Program-made: the position numbers and the translations under genes
Notes under the pieces: generated by a model
Databases searched by the model: none
What the model was told of the DNA's origin: nothing
What the model saw: the letters and a program-made list of their open reading frames with translations, nothing else
Assembly (NCBI GenBank): GCA_946811185.2
Contig: OX328107.1
Coordinates: 40,201,860 to 40,265,859 of the forward strand
Direction of reading: 5' to 3'
DNA length: 64,000 bases
Source: Hippopus hippopus
Taxonomy: Eukaryota > Mollusca > Bivalvia > Cardiida > Cardiidae
Part shown: piece after piece, positions 1 to 11,290 of the stretch
Layout: each line of letters starts with the position of its first letter
How positions within the stretch are numbered: position 1 is the stretch's first letter

Positions 1-12
1 GAGCTGACTACT

Positions 13-226
13 TAACCTTTATCCTGCTCAATAAAAGAAATGAAATTTTCAAGCCGGTAGTAAACACCCGAATTTTCCTATTTCAAAGGTATTTTTGGAG
101 GAAAGATATCTCCTTATCGGAATATGTAGATCTAAGATCAGACTGCACGTTCTGTGCAGTCTGATCTTGATCTTCGCAGTCCGCAAAAGGACAGTGAGTC
201 GCGCTTAGCAGCCTGAGGGCTAAGGG
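13..226. repeat. Family C element (TTAA/CCCTTA MITE-like)
   Basis: Complete but diverged copy. It opens with ttaacctttatcctgct and closes with agcagcctgagggctaag. The core is an inverted repeat around GATCAGACTGCAC...GTGCAGTCTGATC near 137-170. Better copies at 48867-49086 and 51619-51831 have exact TTAA at both ends, which suggests (by inference) a piggyBac-type non-autonomous element. Confidence 0.7.
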
Positions 227-331
227 TGTAAAATTGTGTGCATGTGAATTTAGGCCTCAGTCTCAAAATTATTGATTAATTGATAGATTGGACGGATGTT
301 TTCAACATTATTTCAGTCATAATTATCATAG

Positions 332-505
332 CGACAGCTCTCATAATCATCTATGTCCTGGGTTTCCGACCAGTACCAGGCTAGGTCTCTGAGGTGTCTG
401 CCCAAGAACACTCCCACGGAAAGCTCAGTGCTTCCAGTGAGGCTCGAAACCTGGACCTCCAGGTTATAAGTCCCACACTTTACCACTGAGCACCACAGGA
501 CCTTA
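332..505 (-). repeat. tRNA-headed SINE fragment, reverse orientation
   Basis: On the minus strand a tRNA-like head runs in from about 505: A-box-like tgctcagtggtaaag, then a B-box-like aggtttcgagcc. It is followed by a body shared with the head-plus-body fragment at 50450-50645. It is too degraded to be a tRNA gene. Confidence 0.55.
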
Positions 506-825
506 ATTTCAAAACTTACGAGCAGATTACGCGCGGGTGTCAGTTTTTGTGCACGGGTCTTAGACTCAAAACTAGCGGGCAGAATTTGGCGCTTCTTTTT
601 TTTTTAAATTTTCTGATATACTTTGGCTCGACGGATATTAGCTGTACGAGACAAATAAACACATAAACACGGATACAGACACATTAATTACCGACAGACG
701 TATTTCCTTTATTATGAATCCATAGAGTTCGTATAGGTGAGACAGCATAGGTAATTACTGGGTCTATTAGACACTCCAAGGTCGAGGGAACAGATCTGCT
801 TCCATTCTGTAATAAATTGGGCCAT
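506..825. other. Unassigned AT-rich stretch
   Basis: No ORF, hairpin or repeat match within the window was recognised here. Confidence 0.5.
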
Positions 826-1083
826 TATCTGTAAAAAGGGGGTTTAATGCATCTTTGTGATGCATTACACCAAGCAAGGCATCATATAATTATGGATCCA
901 TATAATCCATTTTATCTAACAACTGACTGAATCGTGAGGTAGAGTGGTCCTTAGACATGCAGAAAATTTACAAACAACAAAAAGTTTCGACCCATGTCAG
1001 CCTGCGTGGACTGCGCAGGCTGACATGAGTCGATACTTTTTGCAGATGCATGAGACCCCCATTCCATAGAGTATGGCTCAATT
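826..1083. repeat. Family B element (palindromic MITE)
   Basis: Contains the B hallmarks in order: aaaagggggtttaatgcatc, the catcacataattatggatcc-like segment, the ggtccttagacatgcagaaa segment, and the CAGCCTGCG...CGCAGGCTG palindrome at about 1001-1027. It ends in gagtatggctca. The first few bases of the left end are eroded. Confidence 0.8.
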
Positions 1084-1112
1084 GTATATGGTGATTATTA
1101 ACAGATTTGCAA

Positions 1113-1853
1113 TGCCAAGCCCGATAGCCCAGTCTGTAAGGTTCAGGGCTTGAAACAAGGGGATTGCTGGTTCGAATCCCCAGTTTGGCCGACTTCTTTC
1201 TGGTTAATGAGAGTCATTGTGATCTATTCGAGAGGATTCGTTCCTCTCTTACCGCTGATCATTGTTTTGGCAATACTTATGTGGGAAATCAGACCATGAC
1301 TTGGATGTATATACTCCTCACAAAAAGTTAAGCAACAATGAATTACCGCTGCACCAGAATTTTATTATTACACATATAGACAATTTCATTGTATAAATGT
1401 AATGAGTATTGAGTTACAAAGCAGTCCAAGCAATTCTGTACTTCTATCAGATAATGTTTCTCACTTACAGGCTTTTGAAGTAAGGCACTGTCTAAATCCA
1501 CATGCTAAAAAGTGCTATGCTACCCAGATGTTTTAAAATCTCTAAAATTCGTTCAATCTGCAACCCGAACACATTCAGTACACGGTATGGCCACCATTAG
1601 CACGAATACAAGCTAAGATAGAAGTACAGAATTGCTTGGAATGGTTTTTAACTCAATACTCATTACATTTATACAATAAAATTGTCTATATGTGTAATAA
1701 TAAAATTTTGGTGCAGCGGTAATTCATAGTTGCTTAACTTTTTGTGAGGAGTATATATTGTGCGAAGTACTGGTAAAAGCAACTAAGTGTGCTGGCCGCC
1801 GCGAGAGAATTGACACAACTTTGAAAACAGCTTTAAACATCAAATAAACCAAT
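1113..1853 (+). repeat. tRNA-derived SINE, split by an inserted MITE
   Basis: The 5' head at about 1118-1190 has A-box-like tagcccagtctgtaagg and a B box ggttcgaatcc. The body has the gactt...cattgtgatc...gctgatcattgttt segments shared with SINEs at 43758 and 54212. The body stops at about 1307 and resumes at 1758 (ttgtgcgaagtactggtaaa), ending in the ctggccgccgcgag tail and aacagctttaaacatc. The intervening 1314-1751 is a separate inserted element. Confidence 0.8.
1314..1751. mobile_element. Tc1/mariner-type MITE with 135-bp inverted repeats
   Basis: Left arm 1314-1448 and right arm 1617-1751 are inverted copies, starting ctcctcacaaaaagttaag and differing at only a handful of positions. The 168-bp spacer is unrelated. 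Both outer ends abut TATATA, consistent with a TA target duplication, the signature of the Tc1/mariner superfamily. It interrupts the SINE body at a point that is continuous in other SINE copies. No transposase is encoded, so it is non-autonomous. Confidence 0.85.
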
Positions 1854-2224
1854 GACAGAAAAAAAAAAATGAACTTCAGTTAAAATTCAGATGCCAAGGG
1901 TTAATTCAAATGTCTCTAAATAAGTTTGCACTCTCAAATCAAAAAAAAAAAAGGGGGGGGGGGGTAACCATGTATTTTTCATAGTGATCAGGGTCAAAGC
2001 TTTATCCGAACGTTTTTTCTTTTTAATTTCAAAACTGATTTTCAAAAGATCAGCTTCATTTCCTGCCCATAAATGACACCCCCATGGGCCCCTTTTTTTC
2101 TTCAGGCCCTTAGATTAAAATGATCAGTATACATGCTCTTAATCTCTTGATGTCAGAAAATTTGCCTCTGCAGCTATATTTTTTACTTTCTTTTACCAAA
2201 TACATGAAATTCCATGCTTTAAAC
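1854..2224. other. Unassigned stretch with homopolymer runs
   Basis: Holds poly-A and a poly-A/poly-G run near 1941-1964, otherwise nothing recognisable. Confidence 0.5.
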
Positions 2225-2405
2225 GATCCTTGTTAGGAGGGATTGTGAAAACATCGTAGGAAAAGAAGAAAATGCAATTAACCAGCATATTCTCCTTTTC
2301 CCTCAATACTTCCATAGACAAGTCCCATCATTTTGGAAACATTTAAAAAATAGTCTGCAAATGGTTTTAGTACGGGCAAGTCTAAACTTTGTTGTCAGGT
2401 AAATA
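2225..2405. repeat. Family A element, partial
   Basis: Degraded copy with aggaaaagaagaaaatgc and cagcatattctccttttcc as the central hairpin remnants, then gtctgcaaatgg and gtcaggtaaa. The left end is missing. Confidence 0.65.
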
Positions 2406-2741
2406 AAAAAGACACCAATGTTGTATTTTGTTGGGCAGTGGAGAAATATGAAAAGAATCGAAGGACGCGTGTACTTATAAAATTTCTAAAGAAGAATCCT
2501 TTCTTGTCTTCTATAAACATTTTCCAGCCAAGTAAAGGCAAACGTTCTGACAGTTTCTATTGTCATATTCTGACAGATATTATACCAGACAAATCCACGT
2601 GTCAAATTACATTAAACGACTTGTCAAAAATTGTACAGATATCGTAAAACAGGCAGCAAAGTTTCCCACAAAAAATCCCTATTTATGTGACAGGGAAAGA
2701 TATAGCCTGGGTTCCAGTCTGATCATTTTTTCTTTTTTATA

Positions 2742-2985
2742 TGAGCCACGCTCTGTGAAAAGGGGGCTTAATGCATCTACAAAAAAAATATCGACTGGCC
2801 GCGCAGCCTGACATGGACCAAAACTTTTTGCTATTGGTCAATTTTCTGCATGTCAAAGGACCATTCGACCTCCAGATCCAGTCGATTGTTGGACTAAATG
2901 GATTTTATGGATTCGTAATTGTGTGATCACTTGCTTGATACCATGCATCACGGAGATGCATTAAACCTCCTTTTGGCCTATGAGG
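2742..2985. repeat. Family B element
   Basis: Opens atgagccacgctctgtgaaa and runs through gcatctaca, a damaged central palindrome (gccgcgcagcctgacatgg), gcatgtcaaaggaccatt, and catcacggagatgcattaa. The short ORFs across it are artefacts. Confidence 0.8.
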
Positions 2986-3604
2986 TACGATGGTACCCGG
3001 AACAGTTTGACAACTTTTCGGAATATACGGCTTTTCTGATAAAATTTTGGTATAACATTTTTTGATGTGTGTCTGAATTTTAGCTCGGATGTTTTCGAAG
3101 AAAACAATAAGTTATTGTCATAGCCCTCGCGTCGTCGTCGTCTTCGTCGCCGTCGCCGTGCAAAAGCTTTGTGATATTTTGTAATTTATCCTGTCACTTC
3201 CGGGTTTACCTGACGGATAACAGGGTGCCGTATATTTTTTTTGTTATCCGTCAGTTGGTCACGTGACCGCTAAGTGCGCACTTGCTGACTGGGACTATTT
3301 TCAACCAAGCGTCTTACTGCCGTAATGAATGAAGTAATCGCTAGCGAATACTTTTGCTCGTTTAATTAATAGTCTGTTATGTTAAAACATATTGTCTTCT
3401 TCGCCACAATATTTTTCTGCGGATATACGTCACGTTTACTAATTATGACGTAGCCAATATCATTCATGACGTCATTATTGCAGCTGCATATCCAGAGGGT
3501 TTTGTAAACACGGTTCTTCATTTTTTAAAGTTTCTCATAGATCTAGTGAGAAAGATGTCAATATGTGCCTTATTTCAAACGAAATGTTTAATTTAGTCGG
3601 ATTT
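2986..3604. other. Trinucleotide-rich tract and small hairpin
   Basis: A (GTC/GCC)n-like tract lies at about 3130-3160. A stem ctgacggataaca / tgttatccgtcag flanks a T-rich loop at about 3211-3255. Two TGACGTCA/TGACGTAG-like sites occur at about 3445-3475. No gene was recognised. Confidence 0.55.
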
Positions 3605-3920
3605 TGGATTGTAATTGAGAAAAGGGATAAATAAAATAGACGTTTGGTGTCTTGGATTGGGAAAGTCGATCAGGCTCGGCTCCGGAAATTTATTAAAGGT
3701 ACGGTCTTTATCAATGTTTTTTTTTTTCGTTTGTTTTGTTTTGTTTTGTTCCGTTACAGTGAGTGACAGGATAAATAGAATAGATGGTTGGTGTCTTGGA
3801 TGGGTTAAGTTTATCGGGCTCGGCTCCGAAATTTATCCGGTTCGCCTTCGGCTCACCAGATAAATTCCTCCGCCTTGCCCGATAAACTTAACCCATCCAA
3901 GACACCAACCATCTATTCCC
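3605..3920. repeat. Palindromic repeat with a 42-bp perfect stem
   Basis: The segment gaatagatggttggtgtctt...atcgggc (about 3777-3820) is repeated as its exact reverse complement at about 3877-3918, enclosing about 57 bp rich in ccggttcgccttcggctcac. A diverged third copy of the left arm lies upstream at about 3628-3690, separated by a T-rich tract. No coding signal. Confidence 0.8.
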
Positions 3921-4220
3921 TATATATCTGCTATTACTGAAGATATTTACTTAAAATTTGGACGGACAAGTTAAATTGTGAACTACCAAAACGGGAACTC
4001 ATACAGCAGAGGCAGGTAACCATCAAACTATTTTTGACACAGTAATGTCCCTTCTCTTGCAGCCGAGCGTTGGCACTTGCATGCGGTATTCTTGTTTTAT
4101 GTAATACAGCAGAAAAAGTTCTTGTTGTCATAGTGCTAAGGGAATTCACATCAGCGTACCTAGGCAGACTTTGTCATATGTATTTTATCAAAAGCTTATC
4201 AAAGTAACTTCACAAGTAGG
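3921..4220. other. Unassigned stretch
   Basis: Nothing recognised beyond AT-rich sequence; the 71-codon minus-strand ORF here has no recognisable motif. Confidence 0.5.
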
Positions 4221-4792
4221 AACCTTCATAATCGGAGCCAATGGATCTGATTAGAAGTAGTGGTCTTTCGGCTCCAAAAATAACCAACGGCTCAAAACAA
4301 CACAAGAACCAGGTGATCTTGACATTTTTGTACTTAAGTCTTCGAAAATCGACAAAAAAGGAGAATGTCATGCAATGCTCTGGTCCTTCAACGTGTTTTC
4401 TACGTTACGGAAAGCTGTAGCATTATGTATAGTATTGTCTGAATAATTTGTATCGTGGGTTGACCGTAGCCAAGATAGTGCGTCAAGAACCTAATTTCAG
4501 GCTGATGATACTGCCATTAAATCAGCTAATTGGAGAGAATTTTGCAATGCTAAAAGCGTGGATTATTGTCTTGAACTTTTCCATTCACTGCTGGCAAAAA
4601 ATTGAAAAGAAATGACATAAATTGACACATCAACAAAGCCTTCGATTATGTGGACCAGCTCTGAACATGTCGGTTGGCACCAATGGATGAGGTCTTTTCA
4701 AAAGAAAAAAAGTTGTGGGCAACTTACTTAAGATATAAGCTCTGTTTTCTTGTAAATACTCTTTTAATCCAAAAGTTAATTTATGCGTTTCT
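4221..4792 (+). repeat. Family F dispersed repeat, copy 1
   Basis: Begins ccttcataatcggagccaat and contains catgcaatgctctggtcctt, gggttgaccgtagcc, acctaatttcaggctgat and gattattgtcttgaactttt. It matches 29607-30428 in the same order and orientation (that copy carries an insertion) and 6560-6870 in reverse complement. Function unknown; no ORF is conserved between copies. Confidence 0.8.
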
Positions 4793-4915
4793 CTTCACCA
4801 GGATCTAATGTCAGACAGGGTCTAGAGGCTTTGGAATTATCTTATGCAAAATATTTGTGAAGAGAAACTACAGGACACGTGCATTTGTCGCCTCGGTGTT
4901 ACTGAAATTATGTTT

Positions 4916-5190
4916 AAAACGGCATTAACCAGCATTTTCTCCTAGTCCCACAATATTTTCCATCCTTTCAAAGACAGAAATCATCCTTTGAGCTACATTT
5001 ATTTTGTCGTCTGCGCGTGCAAAAAGAAAAAGTTTCTCAAAAAAGACATTTGTTTTTTAAAGGGTAGTGAACATTATGGGAAAAAGAGAAAATGCTGGTT
5101 ACCAGCATTTTCTCCTTTGCTACCATATTTTCAAGAGGACTCTTCTTCAGGGTCGTTTAAACTCGGAACCGTGTGAAAAAGGGTTAATAT
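4916..5190. repeat. Two overlapping family A fragments
   Basis: At 4916-5025 an A half runs from the hairpin (taaccagcattttctcc) to tttgtcgtctgcg. At 5065-5190 a second, oppositely oriented half has a near-perfect hairpin (gagaaaatgctggttaccag) and ends ccgtgtgaaaaagggttaat. Confidence 0.7.
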
Positions 5191-5269
5191 ACATAAGATC
5201 ATTACCAGTAAGAAATAAAGTAAAAGACGGAGAAAAAAAATCTCTTTTACGCGTACGTATCTGGTTTCC

Positions 5270-5440
5270 CAAGTGTGCTGCATTTAATTTTTTTAGCACT
5301 GGAAAAATACAGTTGAGCGAAAGATTTATGCTCGAATAACCATGCAGACGTTATCTAAGTTCAGACTGCACGTTCTGTGCTGTCTGGTCATGCATGATCT
5401 ATGCCGTCCACAAAAACCTCTTGTTAACCGTTTACCATAC
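5270..5440. repeat. Family C/I fragment
   Basis: Carries cagactgcacgttctgtgct followed by a damaged reverse arm, and atttttttagcactgg upstream as in the I-type variant at 59610-59815. Ends near cttgttaacc. Confidence 0.5.
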
Positions 5441-5574
5441 AATCACGAGTTTTAACGACCTAAAGAAAAAATGCCTTTGATAATAGATTTATATGTATTT
5501 TTCTTGTTGATGACGAAAAACTTTGTATAGTTTAAGTCAATAAAATATTCTGTATTCTATATTCTGATAAAAAT

Positions 5575-5710
5575 TTTGGTAACCAGCATTTGCTCAGTTT
5601 ACCACAATGTTTTCTTCCCTACTTAAGTTTTTGAGTCACGTTTAATTTGTCTGCAAAAGCTTTCAATGTGGACAAGTCTAACATTCTGTCGTCTGGTAAA
5701 GAGTTAAATG
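5575..5710. repeat. Family A element, right half
   Basis: Starts at the hairpin centre (ggtaaccagcatttgctc) and runs through acaatgttttcttcc and gtctgcaaaagctttcaatg to tctggtaaagagttaa. Confidence 0.7.
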
Positions 5711-5724
5711 GTATGATGTGTTTT

Positions 5725-5822
5725 GCCCAAGGACTCATTCACGAAAAACCCGGTGCTTACAATGATGCTCGAACCCGGAACCTCCAGTTAAAGAGCCCTA
5801 CAATTTACCTCTGAGCCAAGCA
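5725..5822 (-). repeat. SINE head fragment, reverse orientation
   Basis: The reverse complement shows ttggctcagaggtaaattg (A-box-like) and ggttccgggttcgagcatc (B-box-like), the same tRNA-related head as at 332-505. Confidence 0.55.
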
Positions 5823-5994
5823 GACAGAAAAATATCTTTTTTTCCGCATTTAGTCAACCCTTTACCACAAGACAAAATTTCAGACTGGACCATTTCAGTA
5901 TTACTACAAAGTCTTCCTCGTCTGCTATTTTTACATTGTTCAAGATTTGCTTTGTCCCGAGTCAACTAATTCACGAAACGATCATGAACTTTAT

Positions 5995-6192
5995 TGATCT
6001 TTAGAAAGACGTTATTTGAAAAAATTGTGGGAAAAGGAGAAAATGCCGATAACCGGCATTTTCTCCTTTTCCCACAATGTTTTCTTTCCAGTCAAAGATA
6101 AATTCCATCATTTAAGGCACAAGATTTTTGGTGTCTGCAAATGCTTTCAGTGTGACAAGTCTACAATTTTGTCGTGTGGGTAAAGAGTTAAA
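5995..6192. repeat. Family A element
   Basis: Near-complete right part with an intact central hairpin: attgtgggaaaaggagaaaa, tgccgataaccggca, ttttctccttttcccacaat. Ends gtgggtaaagagttaa. The paired substitution in the loop-proximal stem (GCCG/CGGC instead of GCTG/CAGC) preserves base pairing. Confidence 0.85.
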
Positions 6193-6559
6193 AGTGTTTT
6201 ACAACTGCAATGTTTCACGTCGATACAGCTGTTTTGTTTATGGTAAAAACAGTTAGGATCCCCGGGCTATATCAACGAACTCATCGATACGGGTACTAAG
6301 AGCTTAACTTTCCTATTCTATTTATGGCCATGGGGTGAAAGAAGTTGCATGGTTTAAAACCTTGGTTTAGTAGAGACGGGTGGAGTGTGTGAATTATTTT
6401 AATTGATCCTTTGTCTTATATCGTTTTGCTCAGAAGAATCGTGAAAGCCTGGTAGCCTGTAAGGATAGAAAACGCTGTAGGAAAAGGAGAAAATCATGTC
6501 GTTTTTTAGGTATCTTGCTTTAACATCGGTATACTAAACAACTTTTGAAAAAGCAATCG
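6193..6559. other. Mostly unassigned; small A fragment
   Basis: Only a family A hairpin fragment (about 6465-6495, gtaggaaaaggagaaaatc) was recognised. Confidence 0.5.
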
Positions 6560-6870
6560 AATTAATTTGCTAATTTAATGACAATATCAACCTGAAATTA
6601 GGTCCTTGACGTAATTTTTCGGCTGCGGTCTACCTACGGCACAAATGATTCAGATAATACTGTACACATGCTACAACTTTCCGTAGTGTAGAAAACACGT
6701 TGAAATACCAGAGCATTGCATGACATTCTCTCATTTTTTTTTTTTTCGAATTTCAAATAACTTTAGAACACATAAGTACAAAGAATGACAAGCTTACATA
6801 TTTTTTACGTTGTTTTGAGTCGATAAGTATTTTCGCAACCGAAAGACCAACCAAACAGTTTCTTGCCAAA
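6560..6870 (-). repeat. Family F dispersed repeat, copy 3 (reverse)
   Basis: The reverse complement aligns with 4221-4560: gaatgtcatgcaatgctctg, aacgtgttttctacactacg, acctaatttcaggttgat. Truncated at the end corresponding to about position 4560 of copy 1. Confidence 0.75.
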
Positions 6871-7149
6871 GCCATTGTTTCCGACTTACGACGTTTCCTA
6901 CACATGACTTTGGCTGATATATATGAACCTAGAATGAAATTTGTAATTTCATTTCACATAGCAAGATATCGACAGAAAAGGAAGAATTCCTGCGAGAGAA
7001 GCATAATTGAATGTACGCTAGACATTATGTCAAAAATGCCAACGTTCATCAGAAAACGTAACTGGGACAAGATGAGATATTATTATATTTACTCTCATAT
7101 TTTGTACCTGGCTTTTATTACCCAAGATTTTGAAGCATCGATCTTATTC

Positions 7150-9515
7150 CAAGGCTCGTAATCTCATTGGTTGAGACAAAACGTCTTAGCCAATCAGATG
7201 GGCAGTCTTGGAATTTAGATTTTGAACTGAATTTTAAATGGGTGGTGGAAAACCTTCCACTTTTAGCAGGGTGAGCTCATGTGGAAGAGCACGGTTTTTA
7301 GTAATCTCGGAGATTCCCATAGCTTGTCATATTAAATAACTGATTATGTTTCAGATGGTACTTTATATGGAGGTCCCGTGTGAACGCTGCTAAACACCGA
7401 GCACGCGAAAGAACAAGGCGTAACTTAGGTTGGCTTTTGTTCTTGCACTATCCCCACCTAAATCGACTTACGGTTTTCTTGGGGCGTCGCCCATATGGGA
7501 AACCGGTGGTGACGATAAATAAACCCGGAGAAAACGAACAAAACTTCCCGAGTGGTATTGAGTACGGCCTAATTGAAGGTCCTTGCGCATGCACAAGTAT
7601 TGACAAATTTTCCACGGGGTCTATGGTTTTTCCCCTAACCTAAAAATTCCTTTTTTAACGACGCATACGATCTCTGAAGACCATACCCGGCATATTGGTA
7701 AAAGAAGTCGGTATAATAATAATGATAAATAATTGAAACAGGAAAACTTGCACTTTACCTAAAAAGAAAGTTTGTGGGAGCGGTTTAGAGATATTAATGT
7801 AAATTAAAGGTCAATTTTCAAAAGTTATTTGCGAAATAGAACCCAGTTTTCCTTGACATATTTCACAAACAGAACTTGAGACGACAGTCCAATCAACAAT
7901 CATTTGCTCCATGCATGCATATATCAGTTTAATTCTATACAATTATCATCCAACTGAAAGGTCTGTCATTGATCAGAATGGTTTGATTTATTAGCTTGAA
8001 GAATTCAAACTCACGAATTGAATATTTGACAACATTTTTCTTTTTTGTATAACGCTGTACTGAATTACGAGAATATGGCAGCCAATCTCAGTTTTCCTTT
8101 TTTCATTGAACAGCACAAAAAGCAGGCCGTATTCATCAACCATTTTAATTTCAATTTTAATTCTAAATTCTGTGCCTAGCAATCTGTGATTGACTGAGAC
8201 AAAATGTCTCGGCCAATTAGATGGCTAGTCTCAGAATTTAAATATAGAACTACATGTAGATGTTTAAAGATACGTCTATTACTCGTTTCAGCCAGCTTTC
8301 AACCCATTTCATATTTATTTTATTAAACGATAATCATTTTTGTGTCTCCATGTCAAATGTTGCCCCTGACGGTTGCAAGGTTGCATAGATTGCGACCGAT
8401 AGAAAATGCATTTCATTTTCCTAGGGCCATCAAAGAAATCACCGTTGTGACGTTTCGGGTTTGAAATCGAAGATTTCCGATATGTGTAAGTATTTATCTC
8501 TTACACAATATCGGTAATTCATCTATGTTTACACAGATGACGAAATTTTGAACCGTTCTACAGTCTTTTTTTTTTTACAGTGTTGTTTCTCTCTGAGTGT
8601 AAGGATGTATCTTTAAAACGACCGCGATGCTGCATTCAACAACAATTTCAAGTCAAATATTAAAACCAGTAATCTGATTGGCTTAAACGAATGCGTATGA
8701 ATTATGTCAGTCACGTTAATTTTCTAGAAAGCAAGGTCAAATGATATTTAGTCTTTTAGTGCATACATAGCTCACGTATTGACTATTGACTACATGCTTC
8801 TGAAGTTTGAACCCTGAAGACAAATTCCGAAAAAACTTTAATGTGGTCCTCAACAGCGGTAAATTGAATTTATGGATGTTGTTGAAGAGAAATTTATTTG
8901 ATTCCCGACAGCGCAAACATGCTAGCCCCTGTTATACAGCCAGTCAGCCAGAGCAGAGAGAGAGAGAGAGAGAGAGAGAGGGTGTAGTTTTATTAGGTGG
9001 ACCCGTATTCACCATTCCTTCTTAATTTCATTTTTTTTCCTCTCTCTCTAAATTTAGCAAGTAACACAATTATTGAGTATCTAAACGTTTTTGGTTAAGC
9101 CAATCAAAAATTGCATTAGATCTACTTCGAAATTGAGAAATTCCCGAGAATTAGACTTAGAATACAATGAAGGATGATCGAAGAATAGGGACCCTGGTAT
9201 TTTGAAAGTCTGGTACCAAACTATTTACAGAGTAAATGGACTGGGACTGTCTCTGACATCATTGACACCATGCCAAACCAGTCCATCTTCATTTGCAAAC
9301 TGAAAGTGATATGATTGTGTCTTATTTCTCATAGTTCTGTATTTTGCTCTTAGAAGGTGATATTTCTAGTCAATATTCATGAATGTGCCCTTCTCCTTCG
9401 TCGGTATTTTTTTGGCTTTTATGCCACATGGTTTCGGTCTTTCCCGGTTTATCTGATTGAGTAAATGAGACAAAACGTTTCAGCAGACATGCTGGCCAGT
9501 CTTAAAACTTAAAAA
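7150..9515. other. Gene-poor stretch with short K and M repeats and a GA tract
   Basis: Repeat K (attggttgagacaaaacgtc...agccaatcagatgg...cagtcttggaattt) occurs at 7160-7225, with relatives at 8190-8250 and 9460-9515. A stem ccgatatgtgtaag / cttacacaatatcgg lies at about 8478-8514. A (GA)n tract is at about 8955-8981. Repeat M (acatcattgacaccatgcc...) at 9250-9360 recurs at 22415-22505. The 87-codon ORF at 7380-7643 is the longest here and shows no family I recognise. Confidence 0.55.
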
Positions 9516-10369
9516 AGAATGGTTGTTGAGCACGATCCCGGGTGTTTCCAGGGGCTTATTTAAAGGAAGTCTCGTTCAGGCTAAATTATCAGCATGTGGT
9601 TTCAATCCGTAATGAATGCAGATATCTCTGTACCTATATATAGTTTATGAAAAGTTTATTTATATATCACTCCTAGTGTTTCTGTTATTTCTGTAGGTAA
9701 TGTTTAATGGGCAAGAGACCTTTGATTTTTTTACTACATCATTGTATTGTATATGTGGGGTGTCCTTTAAGTCGTGCATCATCCTGATCTGAAAAATAAA
9801 GAAACATCTTATAATCAAACTGAGCACCCTCTGCAACAAAACACGCATTGATTAATTCTCTATGGGAAACTTTTTGTCCCACCTGAGGGTATCAGGAGTG
9901 ATCCTTTGGCACTCTATTGTTTTTGCATCTTATATTTGTTGAAAGCCACATTGGTTTTTATGTTTTTTTTTTTAATTCATTTAAGTCTCATCATTGTACA
10001 TTTGGCTAACAGGATAAAAAAATGAAAAAGGTACATGATGATATATCTAGTTAAAACCTGTACAATGCCTTTTTTAAGTTATGAAAGACTATATCTACGT
10101 TAGTTAAAGGCTGTGGTAAACACAAACATTTCACATTCACTCTCACTCTATCGTCTCTCAGTCTTCATCTCTTCATCACTAATATAAGATTATCTCACTT
10201 TCCCTCTATCTCATCTTAATTCAACTTTCTGTCTCTCTGTCTCTCTCTCTGATGTTTGACTTTTGGGGCATCCCATAAACGAGAAATGTTGTGAGGGATG
10301 ATTCAAACATATAAATCTTGTTTCTTGTAAAAGACACTAAGGATACCAAGACAAGCTTGGTCACTATTT
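9516..10369. other. Unassigned stretch
   Basis: AT-rich with a CT-rich patch at about 10130-10255; no gene or repeat match recognised. Confidence 0.5.
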
Positions 10370-10470
10370 TTTTGGACAGTGTAGATTAGAATCAGACCGC
10401 GTAAAACGTGCAATCTTGTCTTTGACCTACATTGTCCGATATATGGTGAGGCAATCTGGCCAAAAGCTTT
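10370..10470. repeat. Family C core fragment
   Basis: ggacagtgtagattagaatc, then a damaged GCAC/GTGC core, then acctacattgtccgatatat. Both TTAA ends are lost. Confidence 0.6.
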
Positions 10471-10532
10471 CTTTATATTGCAATTTCCAGATCTCAGACA
10501 TTTTTTAATGACTGACCATACACAAAGCATTT

Positions 10533-10812
10533 GAGCCTTGCTCTGTGAAAAGGGGGCTTAATGCATCTGCAAAAAGTATCGACCCAGGTCAGCCTGCGCA
10601 GTTCGCGCAGGCTGACCTGGGCCGAAACTTTTTGCTATTGGCCAATTTTCTGCCTGTCCAAGGACCATTCTACCACATGTTTAGTCATTTGTAAGACTAA
10701 ATTAATTGATTTTATGGATTAATAATTATGTGATGACTTGCTTAGTATGATGCATAACAGAGATGCATTAAGCCCCCCCCCCCCTTTTTTTTTTTTTGCC
10801 AGAGCATGGCTC
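10533..10812. repeat. Family B element, near complete
   Basis: Left end tgagccttgctctgtgaaaa, right end gccagagcatggctca. The central palindrome, aggtcagcctgcgcagttcg followed by cgcaggctgacctgg, is nearly perfect. A C-run followed by a T-run (about 10771-10797) interrupts the right end where other copies have cccccttttg, which looks like slippage expansion. Confidence 0.9.
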
Positions 10813-11062
10813 ATTTATTTGGCTCTTAAATCTGTACTATCCTATATTTGGAGAAGACTCGAGCCAAAACGGGTTTGAAAGCAAAGACTCTTTTTTCTTG
10901 TAAACCTTCTCCTCCTTAACGTAACCTTACAGTGTCGAGGTAGAATTTTGTCCAGAAACAAGCGCCGTGCTTGAAAGTGCAGTGTTCTAACAGCCATGTA
11001 TTTCTCATGATCTTAGAATGTTCCTCTGCAAATAGCCATTTATTTAGTGAAGAATCCTCGTC

Positions 11063-11290
11063 TTAACTCTTTACCAAACGACAAAATTGTACACTGGTCT
11101 AAATTGAAAGCATTTGCAGACGTCAAAATAAATGTTATGGAAAAATTGAAATTTAGTTTGGGAAGGGTAGAAAACATTGTGGGAAAAGGAGAAAATGCTG
11201 GTTACCAGCATTTTCTCCTTTTCCCACAATGTTTTCAAAAGACTTCTTTCTCAGGGTCGTTAAAAGTCGGAATTGTGTGGTAAAGATTTG
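11063..11290. repeat. Family A element, complete
   Basis: Reference-quality copy: ttaactctttaccaaacgac at the left; the perfect hairpin attgtgggaaaaggagaaaa / ttttctccttttcccacaat with centre tgctggttaccagca at about 11176-11230; then the terminal gtgtggtaaag. ORFs on both strands arise from the hairpin and are not genes. Confidence 0.9.

Noticed and set aside
1118..1190. Possible tRNA gene (good B box)
   Set aside because: Continues into the SINE body shared with 43758 and 54212, and lacks a pairing acceptor stem.
7380..7643. 87-codon ORF in a relatively GC-rich stretch
   Set aside because: No recognisable motif, no splice sites that frame it, and no partner in the window; not enough to call a gene.
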